64,000 bases of DNA. It comes from Anaerotalea alkaliphila. Its GTDB lineage: Bacteria; Bacillota; Clostridia; Lachnospirales; Vallitaleaceae. Position numbers and translations under genes: made by a program. Shown here one piece after another: positions 17,601 through 27,752 of the stretch. The stretch lies in the NCBI RefSeq assembly GCF_010179735.1, contig NZ_JAAEEH010000006.1, positions 1 to 64,000 of the forward strand, in the 5' to 3' direction. The stretch's first letter is position 1, and each line of letters begins with the position of its first letter. Below the pieces are notes generated by a model that saw only the letters and a program-made list of their open reading frames with translations, was not told the origin of the DNA and did not search any database.

Positions 17601-20600
17601 CGGAACAATGGACCGCCAGCAGGGCGGGAGTCATCAATTTCTGGTACTACGACGAGGAGACCTTCCATTTCGAGGAAGGGAGGCTGCTGCTCCGGGGCGC
17701 CAACGGCTCCGGGAAGTCGGTCACCATGCAGAGCCTGGTGCCCCTGCTTTTCGACGGGAACAAGAGCCCGGAGCGGCTGGACCCTTTCGGGTCCAAGGCG
17801 AGGAAGATGGAAAGCTATCTGCTGAGCGACGGGCTGGACCTGGAGGAAAGGACAGGCTACCTTTTCCTGGAGTTCGGCAAGCCGGAAGCGGGCCGCTACA
17901 TCACCATCGGGATGGGGATGCGGGCGAGGAAGAACATGCCCATGCAGACCTGGTACTTCATCCTCCGGGACAACCGGAGGATCGGCAAGGGGCATGACCT
18001 TTCCCTGTACAAGGACATCGGGGACAGGATCCCCCTGACCCAAAGGGAGTTGGAGAACCGCATCGGCAGCGGGGGGCATGTGTACACCCGCCAAAGCGAC
18101 TACAAGGCGGCGGTGAACGAATGCCTTTTCGGCTATGCCGACCTGGCGGATTTCGACGAGCTCATCGCCTTGCTCATCCAAATCCGGTCCCCCAAGCTCA
18201 GCAAGGAGTTCAAGCCGACGACCATGTACGAGATCATGCAGAACTCCCTGGTGACCCTTTCCGACGAGGACCTGCGCCCCATGTCCGAGGCCATCGAGAA
18301 CATGGACGAGATCAAGCTGAAGATCGATGCGCTCCAGGCCTCCAAGCGGTCCCTGGGAAGGATCCAGGGGGCCTACGACCGGTACAACCAGTACATGCTG
18401 GCGGTGAAGGCGAGGCGTTTCCTGGGGCATCTGGAAGCGGAACGGAGGGTGGAAGGAAATGGGCGCCGCCTCCAGGAGGAGGAGAAGGGGCATCAGGCAC
18501 GGCTCCAGGCCCTGGAAGGGGAGCTCCAGCAAAACGCCCGGGAAACGGAACAGCGCAAGGCCCAGGAGGAGAGCCTGCGGGAGCACGACCTCACCCGGTT
18601 GGCCGAAGAGGCGGAAACCCACAAGGAGAGGATCAGGGACCTGGAGCAGGTCGCCGGGGAGAAGACCGTACAGCTGGAGGCGCAGGTGGAGAAGGAGAAG
18701 TCCTTCGGGCATGCGCTTCGGGAGAAGCAGGGCCAGCTGGAGTCCTGGGAAGGGGAGATCGCGGGGCTGCTGGACGCCCTTGCGGGGACAACGGAGGCCA
18801 CCCAGTTCGACGAGCACGCCTTTTTTGCGGACGAGTATGGCAAGGCCGGGGAGGCCTGCGACTTCACACACCACCGGAAGCAGGTCCAGCGGCATGAGGA
18901 CCGGATCCGGGAAGGGCATCAGGCGCTGCTGGAGCAGGACCGGCTGGGCAAGGCCTATGAGGCCGCCCTCCTCAAGGTGGATGCGGCGACCCGGAAGAAG
19001 GAGGCGCAGGCCCGTCTCCTGCAGGAGACCGAGCGGCAGTTCAACCAGGTGAAGGAGGAGTTCGCGGAGAAGGCGTTCGCCTGGAAGGAGAAGGCCGATG
19101 TGCTGCATCTGGAGCGGGAAGTGCTGCAGCAGGTCACCGAACGGGTCTACGGCTATGGGGAGCGGTACCGTTTCGACGAGGCCCTGGAACCCTTAAGGAC
19201 CGCCTACGAGGACCGGCGGGACCAGGTGACGGTCCAAAGGAACAAGCTGCAGAGCAAGGTGGAGCTGCTGGAGGAGTCCATCCGGGAGGCGGAGGCGGAG
19301 CGCGGGGCCATCCAGGGGCGGAAGGAGCCGGAGCCCGTCCGGACGGAGGCCGTCCTGGCCAACCGGAACCGGCTCCAAGAAAAGGGGATTCCCCATGTGC
19401 CGCTTTACAAGGCCATCGATTTCGCCGGTGATTTGGAGGAAGGGCTTCGGGGGACCCTGGAGGAGGCCCTGGAGGACATGGGGGTCCTGGATGCGCTCAT
19501 CGTGCCCCCGGAACACCGGGTGGCCGTGGAGTCCATGGATCCGGGCATGGCGGACAAGTACCTGTTCGCCTCCCCCGAGTTCCTGAGCCACAACCTCAGC
19601 GACTACCTGCGGGGGGACCCGGAGGAGGCCGCCGTAAGCCGTGGGGAGGTCCAGGACGTGCTCATGAGCATCCTCCTGGACGACGCCCCGGACCGCTGGT
19701 TCGTCCGGGAGGACGGGCGCTACGGGATGGGAATCCTGCAGGGGAAGGCCAGCGGCCGGTCCGACTCCCGCTTCATCGGCGCGGCGTCCAGAAAGCGCTA
19801 CAGGCTGCGGCTCATCGCAGAGGTGCAGGCCCGCATCGACGCCCTCCGGGAGGCGGCGGCGGGAGCCAGGGAGGAGGCGGCCGGTCTGGAGGAGAAGCTA
19901 GAGGCCATGCGCAAGGCCTGGCTGGCTTTTCCGGGACCCCAGGACCTGGAGGTGGCCCACAAGGAATGGAGCGGAGCGGCCCACATGCTGTCCCTGTTCC
20001 TGAAGGAGGAGGCCCATTACCAGGGGGAATCGGAAAAGGTCTACGGCCTGCTGAAGGAGGCCCGCACCCTGGTCATCGAACGGACCCAGGGACTTTACCT
20101 GGCCAAAACCGTGGAGGCCTTCGAAGCGGCCCGGGAGGGGATGGGGGAGTATGTCCGCCTCTTCGGGGAACTGGTCCGCATGGACCAGTCCAGATGGTTC
20201 ACCTTGGAGAACATGGAAAGGATCCGGGAGCGGCTGGAGGACTGCCTGGCCCGGGAGGAAGACCTGCGGCGCGACCTGCTGCGCCAGGAACGGAGCCTTG
20301 GGGACCACCGGGGCCGCCTGGGGGCCATCGAGGAGCAGCTCAAGGTTTCCGGGTTCGAGGAGGTCAAGGCCGCCTTCCTGGCTTGCCGGAAAAGGCTGGA
20401 GGAGCTGCCCGAAGAGTACAGGCGCCTGGTGGAGGAACGGGCCCGGCTGGAAGCGGATTGCGGGCGCATCGGCCGGGAGCTGGAGATGCTGCAGGTGCAG
20501 AAGGACGCATCAAGGCGGCTGCGGCGGCTCTATGAAGCGGCCCTGGCAGGGGAATGGGCCCTGGGCCATGTGCTGGAACCAGGGGACGTCAAGGACACGG

Positions 20601-21715
20601 AAGGCATGGCTGGGCTGGCCATGCAGGTCCTGGCCCTGCACGGGGGGATCCTGGAGGAGAACAGGACCGTGGTGGAGCTGAGGGAGGCGGTCAACGAGCG
20701 CTTCCTGCGGGAGCTGGGGGAGCTTGCGGAATACCATCTGAAGGGGACCTATCTCTTCGGGGAGCTCTGCGGGGAGGATGTGGGCGAGGACGACAAGATC
20801 CACATCATCCGCATGGACCTGGGGGCGAAGGTGCAGGGGAAGCCCATGAAATTCAACGAGCTCTCCCTGTGGATCGACGGCCAGATCAAGGAGCAGGGCT
20901 CCCTGCTGAGCGAGCAGGACAGGGCGCTGTTCGAGGAGATCCTCATCAACTCCGTGAGCCGGAAGATCAGCGCCAAGATCTTCCACAGCGAGCGGTGGGT
21001 GGAGAAGATCGACGAGCTCATGGGCGGCATGGACACCTCCAGCGGCCTTTCCTTCCATCTCCGCTGGGTCACGAAGGCGGCGGAATCGGAGGACCAGCTG
21101 GGCACGAAGGAGCTGGTGGAGATCCTGAAGGGGGACCAGTCCCTTCTGGGGCGGGAGCAGAAGGACCGCCTGATCGCCCATTTCCAATCCAAGATCGCGG
21201 AGTCCAAATCCCGGGCGGAGGAGGGGGCTGACGCCAGGAGTTTCCTGGCCATCATGAAGGAGGTCCTGGACTACCGGAAGTGGTTCCAGTTCCAGCTGTC
21301 CTACACGAAAAAGGGCGAACGCAGGAAGGAGCTGACCAACAACGCCTTCTTCACCTTCAGCGGCGGGGAGAAGGCCATGGCCATGTACGTTCCGCTGTTC
21401 TCGGCGGTGTATGCCAAGTACAGCGGCGGCGGCGCGGACTGTCCGAAGATGATCTCCCTGGACGAGGCCTTTGCGGGGGTGGACGAGAAGAACATCCAGG
21501 ACATGTTCCGGTTGCTGGTGAAGGAGCTGAAGCTGAGCTTCATCGCCAACTCCCAGGTGCTCTTCGGCGACTATGAAACGGTGCCGGCCCTGGGCATCTA
21601 CGAGCTGATCCGGCCGGAAAACGTGACCTTCGTGACGTCGATCAGGTACAGGTGGAACGGGAAGGTGCGGATGCTGGTGGACGAAGGGGTGGGAACGGAT
21701 GAAGCAGGTGAATAG
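17597..21715 (+). CDS. jetC: Wadjet JetC (SMC/MukB-like ATPase; TIGR02680-like)
   Basis: The motor of the system, 1372 residues. It starts with SRAGVINFWYYDEETFHF, then Walker A GANGSGKS (residues 34-41). Two long Glu/Arg/Ala-rich coiled-coil arms surround a central hinge (about residues 560-740). The ABC signature FSGGEKAM begins at S1255, and Walker B ISLDEAF carries D1289/E1290. Together these form a complete SMC-type ATPase that dimerises through the hinge and extrudes DNA loops. All catalytic motifs look intact, so the system should be functional. It overlaps jetB by 4 bases and jetD by 17. Confidence 0.93.
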   Translation: MTEQWTASRAGVINFWYYDEETFHFEEGRLLLRGANGSGKSVTMQSLVPLLFDGNKSPERLDPFGSKARKMESYLLSDGLDLEERTGYLFLEFGKPEAGRYITIGMGMRARKNMPMQTWYFILRDNRRIGKGHDLSLYKDIGDRIPLTQRELENRIGSGGHVYTRQSDYKAAVNECLFGYADLADFDELIALLIQIRSPKLSKEFKPTTMYEIMQNSLVTLSDEDLRPMSEAIENMDEIKLKIDALQASKRSLGRIQGAYDRYNQYMLAVKARRFLGHLEAERRVEGNGRRLQEEEKGHQARLQALEGELQQNARETEQRKAQEESLREHDLTRLAEEAETHKERIRDLEQVAGEKTVQLEAQVEKEKSFGHALREKQGQLESWEGEIAGLLDALAGTTEATQFDEHAFFADEYGKAGEACDFTHHRKQVQRHEDRIREGHQALLEQDRLGKAYEAALLKVDAATRKKEAQARLLQETERQFNQVKEEFAEKAFAWKEKADVLHLEREVLQQVTERVYGYGERYRFDEALEPLRTAYEDRRDQVTVQRNKLQSKVELLEESIREAEAERGAIQGRKEPEPVRTEAVLANRNRLQEKGIPHVPLYKAIDFAGDLEEGLRGTLEEALEDMGVLDALIVPPEHRVAVESMDPGMADKYLFASPEFLSHNLSDYLRGDPEEAAVSRGEVQDVLMSILLDDAPDRWFVREDGRYGMGILQGKASGRSDSRFIGAASRKRYRLRLIAEVQARIDALREAAAGAREEAAGLEEKLEAMRKAWLAFPGPQDLEVAHKEWSGAAHMLSLFLKEEAHYQGESEKVYGLLKEARTLVIERTQGLYLAKTVEAFEAAREGMGEYVRLFGELVRMDQSRWFTLENMERIRERLEDCLAREEDLRRDLLRQERSLGDHRGRLGAIEEQLKVSGFEEVKAAFLACRKRLEELPEEYRRLVEERARLEADCGRIGRELEMLQVQKDASRRLRRLYEAALAGEWALGHVLEPGDVKDTEGMAGLAMQVLALHGGILEENRTVVELREAVNERFLRELGELAEYHLKGTYLFGELCGEDVGEDDKIHIIRMDLGAKVQGKPMKFNELSLWIDGQIKEQGSLLSEQDRALFEEILINSVSRKISAKIFHSERWVEKIDELMGGMDTSSGLSFHLRWVTKAAESEDQLGTKELVEILKGDQSLLGREQKDRLIAHFQSKIAESKSRAEEGADARSFLAIMKEVLDYRKWFQFQLSYTKKGERRKELTNNAFFTFSGGEKAMAMYVPLFSAVYAKYSGGGADCPKMISLDEAFAGVDEKNIQDMFRLLVKELKLSFIANSQVLFGDYETVPALGIYELIRPENVTFVTSIRYRWNGKVRMLVDEGVGTDEAGE

Positions 21716-22952
21716 GGACTGTGCCAGGTATCTGAAGGAGAGGCCGGAAGCGGCCCGCATCCTGGAGGGTTTGCGCCAGCGGTACGAGGCCTTGGGCGGC
21801 GTCCGGGGAAGCTTCGTGCTGCGCGACCCTTCCGAAGCGGAGCGGCTGTTCCTGCGTGGTCTCTTCAAGAAGGATTATGCAGGACAGAGGAGCATCAGCA
21901 TCCCCCTGGCCAAATTCGAGGGGGCTTTCGGGGGCACCCGGTATGACGGTGTGGACCTGGAAGGGGTCCTGGCGTCCTATTTCCAGACGCCGATGGTCTG
22001 GCAGAAGACCCTCGCCGAGCAGAAGGCCCGGGAGAGGGAGGAGTTCTTCGGCGGCCTGGTCCGGTCCCTGACCCTGGAGGAGCTGGGCTTGTGGCTGGAG
22101 GAGGTGCTGGCAAGCCCCCAAAGCGGCGCCTACAAGTTCCTCCTGGGGCTTTACACGGAATCGGCGGATTCCCTTGGGGCCCTGCTGGGGGCGCTGGAGA
22201 GGCTGCTGGCGGTCTGCGGGTCCCATGCGGAGGGGCTGTCCCTTCCGGTGGCGGCTGCGATGGCCACCAGGGACCCCCACCGGCTGGATCCGGGGACGCC
22301 CTTGCGGCGGGTCCTGCTCTATCATCTCAGCCACCGGGAAGGGGTCCCCTATCCGGAATCGGCGGAGGAGACCGACGGCCTCCTGCAGACGGCCAATCTG
22401 CTGATGGACTCCAGCACCCGGACCGTGCTGACCTATGGGCTGGAAGGCTGGGATTCCGGCGGGGAGGCGCTGGGCTGGCTGGCATTCCACCGGCGCCGGG
22501 AGCCCCTGGTGCTCACCGGGGCGAACCTGGGGAAGGCGGAAAGCCTGACGGCAGTGGCGCCCCGGGTCCACTGCTTCGAGAATCCGGCGGCCTTTTACGC
22601 CCGCATCCTGAGGCATCCCGCAGGGGCGGCCATCTGCACCGGCGGGCAGGTGAACGGTCTGGTGTACCGGCTGATGGACGCCCTCCACCAGGGAGGCGTC
22701 CTGTTCGACTACAGCGGCGACTTCGATCCGGAAGGGCTGCTGATTGCGGACAAGCTCAAGCTGCGGTATCCGACGCTGGAGCTGACCGCCTTCACCGGGG
22801 AGAATTACCTCCGGTCCCTGTCGGACAATCCCCTGTCCAAACGGCGGCTCAAGCAGCTGGATCTGCTCCGGGACTCCCGGCTGGTGGCGGTGGGGGAGCT
22901 GGTCAGGACCCATGGGAAGGCGGGGTACCAGGAGTATTTGATCGATGCGTGA
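21699..22952 (+). CDS. jetD: Wadjet JetD nuclease (toprim; DUF2399-like)
   Basis: The 417-residue nuclease subunit. Its C-terminal half has a topoisomerase VI-like toprim fold: [27 protein letters not shown], then [16 protein letters not shown], whose DFD acidic residues would hold the catalytic metal. This pattern resembles DUF2399/TIGR02679 of type II Wadjet rather than the DUF3322/DUF2220 JetD of type I. It cuts both DNA strands when the SMC motor recognises a small circular molecule. It overlaps jetC by 17 bases and ends 15 bases before the UvrA-like gene. Confidence 0.88.
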   Translation: MKQVNRDCARYLKERPEAARILEGLRQRYEALGGVRGSFVLRDPSEAERLFLRGLFKKDYAGQRSISIPLAKFEGAFGGTRYDGVDLEGVLASYFQTPMVWQKTLAEQKAREREEFFGGLVRSLTLEELGLWLEEVLASPQSGAYKFLLGLYTESADSLGALLGALERLLAVCGSHAEGLSLPVAAAMATRDPHRLDPGTPLRRVLLYHLSHREGVPYPESAEETDGLLQTANLLMDSSTRTVLTYGLEGWDSGGEALGWLAFHRRREPLVLTGANLGKAESLTAVAPRVHCFENPAAFYARILRHPAGAAICTGGQVNGLVYRLMDALHQGGVLFDYSGDFDPEGLLIADKLKLRYPTLELTAFTGENYLRSLSDNPLSKRRLKQLDLLRDSRLVAVGELVRTHGKAGYQEYLIDA

Positions 22953-22967
22953 CGATAGGAGGTCGGC

Positions 22968-25247
22968 ATGAGACATGATAGGATCATCATCAACAATGCG
23001 AGGACACATAACCTGAAGAGCATCTCCCTGGAAATCCCCAAAAACAAACTGGTCGTTTTTACAGGGGTATCCGGTTCCGGAAAATCATCCCTGGTGTTTG
23101 ATACGATCTACACGGAGGCCCAGCGGCAGCTTGTGGAAACCTTCTCTTCCTTCGCCCGCGCGCGCATGCCAAAACTCTCCCGGCCGGATGTGGATGGCAT
23201 ACAAAACCTTTCCACCGCCATCGTCATCGACCAGAAACGAATGGGAACCACGCTGAGAAGCACTGTCGGAACGGCAACGGAACTATACACCTATCTGCGG
23301 CTCCTTTTTTCGAGGTGCGGGGATGCCTTCATCGGCCCGTCCTTCGTATTCGGATTCAACCATCCCTCCGGCATGTGTCCGGACTGCAACGGCCTTGGCG
23401 TGCGGATCAAGGTTGACGTGGACCAGCTGCTGGATAGGGACAAGACGATCCGAGAGGGCGCCATCACCCACCCGGACCACAAGGTCGGGGGATGGAACTG
23501 GCGTGAGATGGTAGGGATCAACCTGTTCGACGTCGACAAGAAGCTCAAGGAGTACACGGAAGAGGAACTGCAGGACCTGCTATACGCGGAGGCGGTTCCC
23601 ATCACCAAACCCCATGGTGCCGGGACCTACGCCAAGCACTTTGAAGGCATCGCCCGCAGGCTTGAGCGGACCTATCTGGACAAGGCGCCGGCGGAACGCT
23701 CCATCACCCAAAAGGACGCCTATCAGAAGTATTTCCGATACTCCGCGTGCGACTCTTGCGGAGGGTCAAGGATCAACGAGAAGGCAAGGGGTGTCCGGGT
23801 GAACGGGAAGACGATTCCAGAGCTGGTCCAGATGGAGCTCGTCGCGCTGGATGGGTTCCTGGAAGCCGTTGGGGGCGATGTCGCCCGGCCCATCGTGGCG
23901 AAGATGAGGCAGATCCTTTCCCATCTCATTGAAATCGGTGTCGGCTACCTGTCGCTGAACAGGCCGGTCGCAACCCTGTCGGGGGGAGAAAGCCAACGGG
24001 TCAAGATGGCTAGGCAACTGGACTGCGACCTTGTGGAGCTGATGTATATCCTGGACGAACCCTCCGTGGGCCTCCATCCGAGAGATACGGACCGGCTGGT
24101 CGGCATGCTGAACAGACTGAAGGAAAAGGGCAACAGCCTGCTTGTCGTTGAGCACGATCCGGACATCATCGGAGCCGCCGACTACGTGGTCGACATCGGT
24201 CCGGGAGCAGGTGCCGACGGGGGCGGGATCGTCTACGCCGGCCCTGTGGAAGGGCTGCTGCATTCCGGAGGACCGACCAGCGAATATCTGAAGAAGCGAA
24301 GCGGCATCCAAGGGACGAGGAAACCCTGGAACGATTGCATTGAAATCAGCAACGCGACGCTGCACAACCTCAAGAGCGTTTCCACAAAAATACCGAAGGG
24401 TGTGCTGACATGCATCACAGGGGTTGCCGGTTCGGGGAAAAGCAGCCTGATCAACGAGGTTTTTCTGGGAGAAAACAAGGAAGCGGTCGTCATCGACCAG
24501 TCCCCCTTGGGAAAAAACGTGCGGTCGAATCCGGCCACCTATCTGGGGGTTTTCGACTTGATCCGGAAGGAATTCGGCCAGGGCACCGATGCGCCCCCGT
24601 CCCTATTCAGTTTCAATTCAAAGGGAGCATGTCCCAAGTGCAGCGGATTGGGCACAATCAGCTATGAGATGCACTTCATGGATGACGTGAAGGTCACATG
24701 CGAGGAATGCCAGGGGAAAAGATATACCGAAGAGGTCCTTTCCCTGCAATACAGGGGGAAGAGCATCCATGATGTCCTGACCACAAGCATCCAGGACTTG
24801 CGGACGTTCTTCGAGAATCCGGGAATCACCCGTAAATTGAACATCCTGTGCGATGTGGGCCTGGGTTACCTTGCCTTGGGCCAACCGTTGAGCACCCTGT
24901 CGGGTGGGGAGGCGCAGCGGGTCAAACTGGCTTCTGAACTGCACAAGAGGGGCAAAATATATGTCATGGACGAACCGACGACCGGACTGCACATGGCGGA
25001 CATTGAACGGCTCCTCTCGATCATGAAGCGCCTTGTGGATGAGGACAACACGGTCGTTGTCATCGAGCACAATCTGGACATCATCAAGCATGCGGACTGG
25101 ATCATAGATTTGGGACCGGAGGGCGGATCCGAAGGCGGTGAAATCCTGTTTGAGGGTACCCCGCAAGACCTTCTGTCTTGCGAGAGAAGCCATACCGGCA
25201 AATATCTGAACATGCTGCAGGCGCTTGCCACACAGCTCCGGCTGTGA
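22968..25247 (+). CDS. Short UvrA-like ABC ATPase
   Basis: A 759-residue relative of excinuclease subunit A. Both ATPase halves are complete: Walker [10 protein letters not shown] (33-41) and GVAGSGKSS (about 485-493), and signatures [13 protein letters not shown] and [13 protein letters not shown]. Zinc knuckles remain ([16 protein letters not shown] with CEECQG). At roughly 180 residues shorter than standard UvrA (about 940), it probably lacks the N-terminal UvrB-binding insertion, like the short UvrA paralogues linked with drug resistance or other DNA transactions. It follows jetD by 15 bases with its own AGGAGG, so it is probably co-transcribed with the Wadjet genes. The genome presumably has another, full-length uvrA. 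Confidence 0.88.
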   Translation: MRHDRIIINNARTHNLKSISLEIPKNKLVVFTGVSGSGKSSLVFDTIYTEAQRQLVETFSSFARARMPKLSRPDVDGIQNLSTAIVIDQKRMGTTLRSTVGTATELYTYLRLLFSRCGDAFIGPSFVFGFNHPSGMCPDCNGLGVRIKVDVDQLLDRDKTIREGAITHPDHKVGGWNWREMVGINLFDVDKKLKEYTEEELQDLLYAEAVPITKPHGAGTYAKHFEGIARRLERTYLDKAPAERSITQKDAYQKYFRYSACDSCGGSRINEKARGVRVNGKTIPELVQMELVALDGFLEAVGGDVARPIVAKMRQILSHLIEIGVGYLSLNRPVATLSGGESQRVKMARQLDCDLVELMYILDEPSVGLHPRDTDRLVGMLNRLKEKGNSLLVVEHDPDIIGAADYVVDIGPGAGADGGGIVYAGPVEGLLHSGGPTSEYLKKRSGIQGTRKPWNDCIEISNATLHNLKSVSTKIPKGVLTCITGVAGSGKSSLINEVFLGENKEAVVIDQSPLGKNVRSNPATYLGVFDLIRKEFGQGTDAPPSLFSFNSKGACPKCSGLGTISYEMHFMDDVKVTCEECQGKRYTEEVLSLQYRGKSIHDVLTTSIQDLRTFFENPGITRKLNILCDVGLGYLALGQPLSTLSGGEAQRVKLASELHKRGKIYVMDEPTTGLHMADIERLLSIMKRLVDEDNTVVVIEHNLDIIKHADWIIDLGPEGGSEGGEILFEGTPQDLLSCERSHTGKYLNMLQALATQLRL

Positions 25248-25315
25248 TAAAATTATCCTGATCCGGTGCACGCAAAGATGCGCGGAATCACACCAAATAG
25301 ATAAGGAGAAAACGA

Positions 25316-25450
25316 ATGAAAAAGAGGATCCTCTCCATTCTGGCAATTGCCGCAATTCTGGCAATCCTGCCGACAATGGACTCCAAGCTCGTCATCGATG
25401 TACCCTCCGCGGGACTTGTCATCGATGTGCCCTCCGCAGGGGTTAGATAG
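25316..25450 (+). CDS. Small putative secreted peptide with tandem LVIDVPSAG
   Basis: A 44-residue reading frame with ATAAGGAG correctly placed before its ATG. Residues 1-20 look like a short signal or membrane segment (KKR followed by an Ile/Leu/Ala core). The rest is a nonapeptide, LVIDVPSAG, repeated twice in tandem (residues 25-33 and 34-42), ending VR. A rho-independent terminator follows 20 bases after the stop, so the unit looks like a complete small gene. A charged N terminus, hydrophobic core and repeated short peptide recall precursors of secreted signalling peptides, but I know no matching family. It lies between the UvrA-like gene and the ribokinase gene. Confidence 0.55.
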   Translation: MKKRILSILAIAAILAILPTMDSKLVIDVPSAGLVIDVPSAGVR

Positions 25451-25456
25451 CCTGCT

Positions 25457-25496
25457 GCAATGCTGAAAAGGCCGCTGGACAACCGGTGGCTTTTTT
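25457..25496 (+). terminator. Terminator repeat, copy A
   Basis: GCCGCTGG (25471-25478) pairs with CCGGTGGC (25483-25490) through an ACAA loop with two G-U pairs, and seven T residues follow. The surrounding 40 bases recur at 27713-27752 with three differences. Confidence 0.8.
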
Positions 25497-25498
25497 TG

Positions 25499-25527
25499 TT
25501 GCAAAAAACCGTCGACTGGGGTATGGT
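25499..25527 (+). promoter_or_regulatory. Putative promoter of the ribokinase gene
   Basis: TTGCAA (25499-25504), 17-bp spacer, TATGGT (25522-25527), directly after the upstream terminator and 26 bases before the ATG. Confidence 0.5.
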
Positions 25528-25552
25528 GAAAATGTATGGGGAGGGGAAGCTT

Positions 25553-26443
25553 ATGAAGGTATCGGTTGTTGGGAGCATCAATATGGACATGACTGTCGTT
25601 GCGGAAAGGATCCCTTTGAAGGGGGAGACGGTGCACGGCAGTGAAATCCATCATATTCCAGGGGGAAAAGGGGCCAATCAGGCCGTCGCCATGGCGAAAC
25701 TGGGCGCACAGGTCGAGATGTTCGGCTGCGTAGGGGACGATGAAACGGGGAAGAATCTGTTGGAGAATTTGAAATCGGTGGGTGTGGAAACATCCCATAT
25801 CATGGTCGTGGAGAACATTCCGACTGGAATCGCGTTCATAACCGTCGGGGAGGACGACAACGCCATCGTGGTGGTTCCGGGAGCCAACGGCATGGTGGAC
25901 AAGGCTTATGTGGACCGGATCAGGGGGCCTTTGCTGGAATCGGACATCGTGCTGCTGCAGCAGGAGATTCCCATGGAAACCGTGGAGTATGTGGTCGACC
26001 TATGCGCAAGACACCAGGTCAAGGTCGTGCTGAATCCGGCGCCTGCGGTTCCGTTGAAAAAGGAGACCATAGAGAAGGCAACCTACCTGACCCCGAATGA
26101 GCACGAAGCCGCCATCCTGTTCGGCACGGAATTGTCCACGGAAGAGCTGCTGAAACGGTATCCGGGCAAACTCCTCATCACCCAGGGGTCCAAGGGTGTC
26201 AGCGCCTGCCTGGAGGATGGGACCGTGGTGCTGGTTCCGGCCAGAAAAGCCCATGTGGTGGACACGACAGGGGCGGGGGATACGCTCAACGGCGCGTTTA
26301 CGCTGCGGATCGCAATGGGTGCGGATCTGAAGTCCGCTTTGGAATACGCCAATGTGGCAGCCAGCCTGTCGACGGAGCGGTTCGGCGCCCAGGGGGGCAT
26401 GCCCACGGACGGGGAAGTAAGGAAAGCGATGGAGGGAAGGTAG
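25553..26443 (+). CDS. rbsK: Ribokinase (PfkB family)
   Basis: A 296-residue sugar kinase. The N terminus VVGSINMDM, the first PfkB signature PGGKGANQAVAMAKLG and the second, DTTGAGDTLNGAF, whose last Asp is the catalytic base, are all present. The NPAPA and TPNEHEA segments favour ribokinase over fructokinase. It phosphorylates ribose or a related sugar at O5 using ATP in the cytosol. ATG 25553 is used because GGGGAGGGG precedes it; the frame stays open upstream, but that stretch encodes the terminator. No ribose transporter adjoins it, and the next gene, after 3 bases, is a flavin oxidoreductase. Confidence 0.88.
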   Translation: MKVSVVGSINMDMTVVAERIPLKGETVHGSEIHHIPGGKGANQAVAMAKLGAQVEMFGCVGDDETGKNLLENLKSVGVETSHIMVVENIPTGIAFITVGEDDNAIVVVPGANGMVDKAYVDRIRGPLLESDIVLLQQEIPMETVEYVVDLCARHQVKVVLNPAPAVPLKKETIEKATYLTPNEHEAAILFGTELSTEELLKRYPGKLLITQGSKGVSACLEDGTVVLVPARKAHVVDTTGAGDTLNGAFTLRIAMGADLKSALEYANVAASLSTERFGAQGGMPTDGEVRKAMEGR

Positions 26444-26446
26444 AAG

Positions 26447-27676
26447 ATGAAGACTGTGCATACGGCAATTGTCGGCGGTGGCCAGGCGGGACTGGCGACC
26501 AGCTATTTCCTTAAACAGCGGAACATCGATCATGTGATCCTGGAGCAGGCGGCACAGGCCGGCAACGCCTGGCGCAATTTCCGCTGGGACTCGTTCACGC
26601 TCTTGACCCCAAACTGGAGCATCAGGATGCCCGGCGCTTTCTACGACGGGGATGCCCCGGATGGCTTCATGCAGCGGGATGAGCTTGTGGCGTACTTCGA
26701 AAATTACATCACCGCGTACGGCCTCCCGATCCGCCATGGAATTCGTGTCACCGGAATCAGTGCCCGGCCGGATGGAGAAGGGTACACCGTACAGACGGAC
26801 CAGGAACCGCTCATCGCAAAAAACGTAGTGGTCGCGACAGGCCTGTTTCAAGGCCCGAAAATCACCCCGTTTGGGGAAAAAATCTCTTCGAGGGTCCTGC
26901 AAATCCACGCCACGCAGTATCGGAATCCAAAGCAGCTGCCGTCTGGAGCCGTCCTGGTCATCGGTTCTGCGCAATCCGGCGCACAAATCGCAGAGGAGCT
27001 TTACAAGGATGGCCGCAAGGTGTTTCTTGCCGTAGGGGGCGCCGGGCGGGTCCCGCGCCGCTACCGCGGCAAGGATATCGTGTTCTGGCTGAATGAAATC
27101 GGATTCTTCGACCGCACAGTCGACATGCTGGACTCCCCGAAGAGCAGGTTTGCGGCCAACCCGCATCTCTCCGGCACAAAAGGTGGCCATGCAATCAATC
27201 TCCACCAATTTGTTCGGGATGGCGTCCAGCTGCTTGGGCATGCCATCGATGGCGACAAGGAAAGGGTCTTGTTTGCGGGGGACCTGAAGGAGAGCCTGGC
27301 AAAGACAGACCGGATTGAGGCCGATGTCATCAAGGCGATTGATGCCCATATCCTGCGTCAAGGATTGGACGTGCCACCAGAGACACTGCCGGAATTGCGG
27401 GATGGCTATGCTGTGGCGGAACTCAGGGAACTGGACCTGGTGAAAGAAAACATCGGTTCCATCATCTGGGCGCAGGGTTTTTCCTTTGATTACTCCATGG
27501 TGAAGCTGCCGGTTTTGGACGAAGCTGGATTTCCAATCCAGAAAAGGGGGGTCACGGAATTCGCCGGACTGTATTTTGTCGGAATGCCTTACCTTTACAA
27601 GCAAAAATCCGGATTGCTTATGGGGGTCGGCGAAGATGCCGGCCATATTGCGTCACACATCGCATCCTGGGGATGA
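26447..27676 (+). CDS. FAD/NAD(P)-dependent oxidoreductase (CzcO/flavin monooxygenase-like)
   Basis: A 409-residue two-dinucleotide-binding flavoprotein. The first Rossmann motif GGGQAGLATS (residues 10-19) binds FAD and the second, VIGSAQSGAQIAEEL (about residue 166), binds NAD(P)H. Between them LLTPNWSIRMPG and VVATGLFQGPKI match the CzcO/flavin-containing monooxygenase group. Such proteins oxidise small molecules or reduce bound flavin for partners; the substrate cannot be told. It follows rbsK by three bases and is closed by terminator repeat copy B. Confidence 0.8.
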   Translation: MKTVHTAIVGGGQAGLATSYFLKQRNIDHVILEQAAQAGNAWRNFRWDSFTLLTPNWSIRMPGAFYDGDAPDGFMQRDELVAYFENYITAYGLPIRHGIRVTGISARPDGEGYTVQTDQEPLIAKNVVVATGLFQGPKITPFGEKISSRVLQIHATQYRNPKQLPSGAVLVIGSAQSGAQIAEELYKDGRKVFLAVGGAGRVPRRYRGKDIVFWLNEIGFFDRTVDMLDSPKSRFAANPHLSGTKGGHAINLHQFVRDGVQLLGHAIDGDKERVLFAGDLKESLAKTDRIEADVIKAIDAHILRQGLDVPPETLPELRDGYAVAELRELDLVKENIGSIIWAQGFSFDYSMVKLPVLDEAGFPIQKRGVTEFAGLYFVGMPYLYKQKSGLLMGVGEDAGHIASHIASWG

Positions 27677-27712
27677 ACGTCAACTTGCATTGAAAATTTT
27701 GGTATGCTGTTT

Positions 27713-27752
27713 GCAATACTGAAAAGGTCGCTGGACAACCGGCGGCTTTTTT
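27713..27752 (+). terminator. Terminator repeat, copy B
   Basis: GTCGCTGG (27727-27734) pairs with CCGGCGGC (27739-27746) around ACAA, then six T residues. It is 37/40 identical to 25457-25496, and two of the differences fall in opposite arms and keep pairing. Confidence 0.8.
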
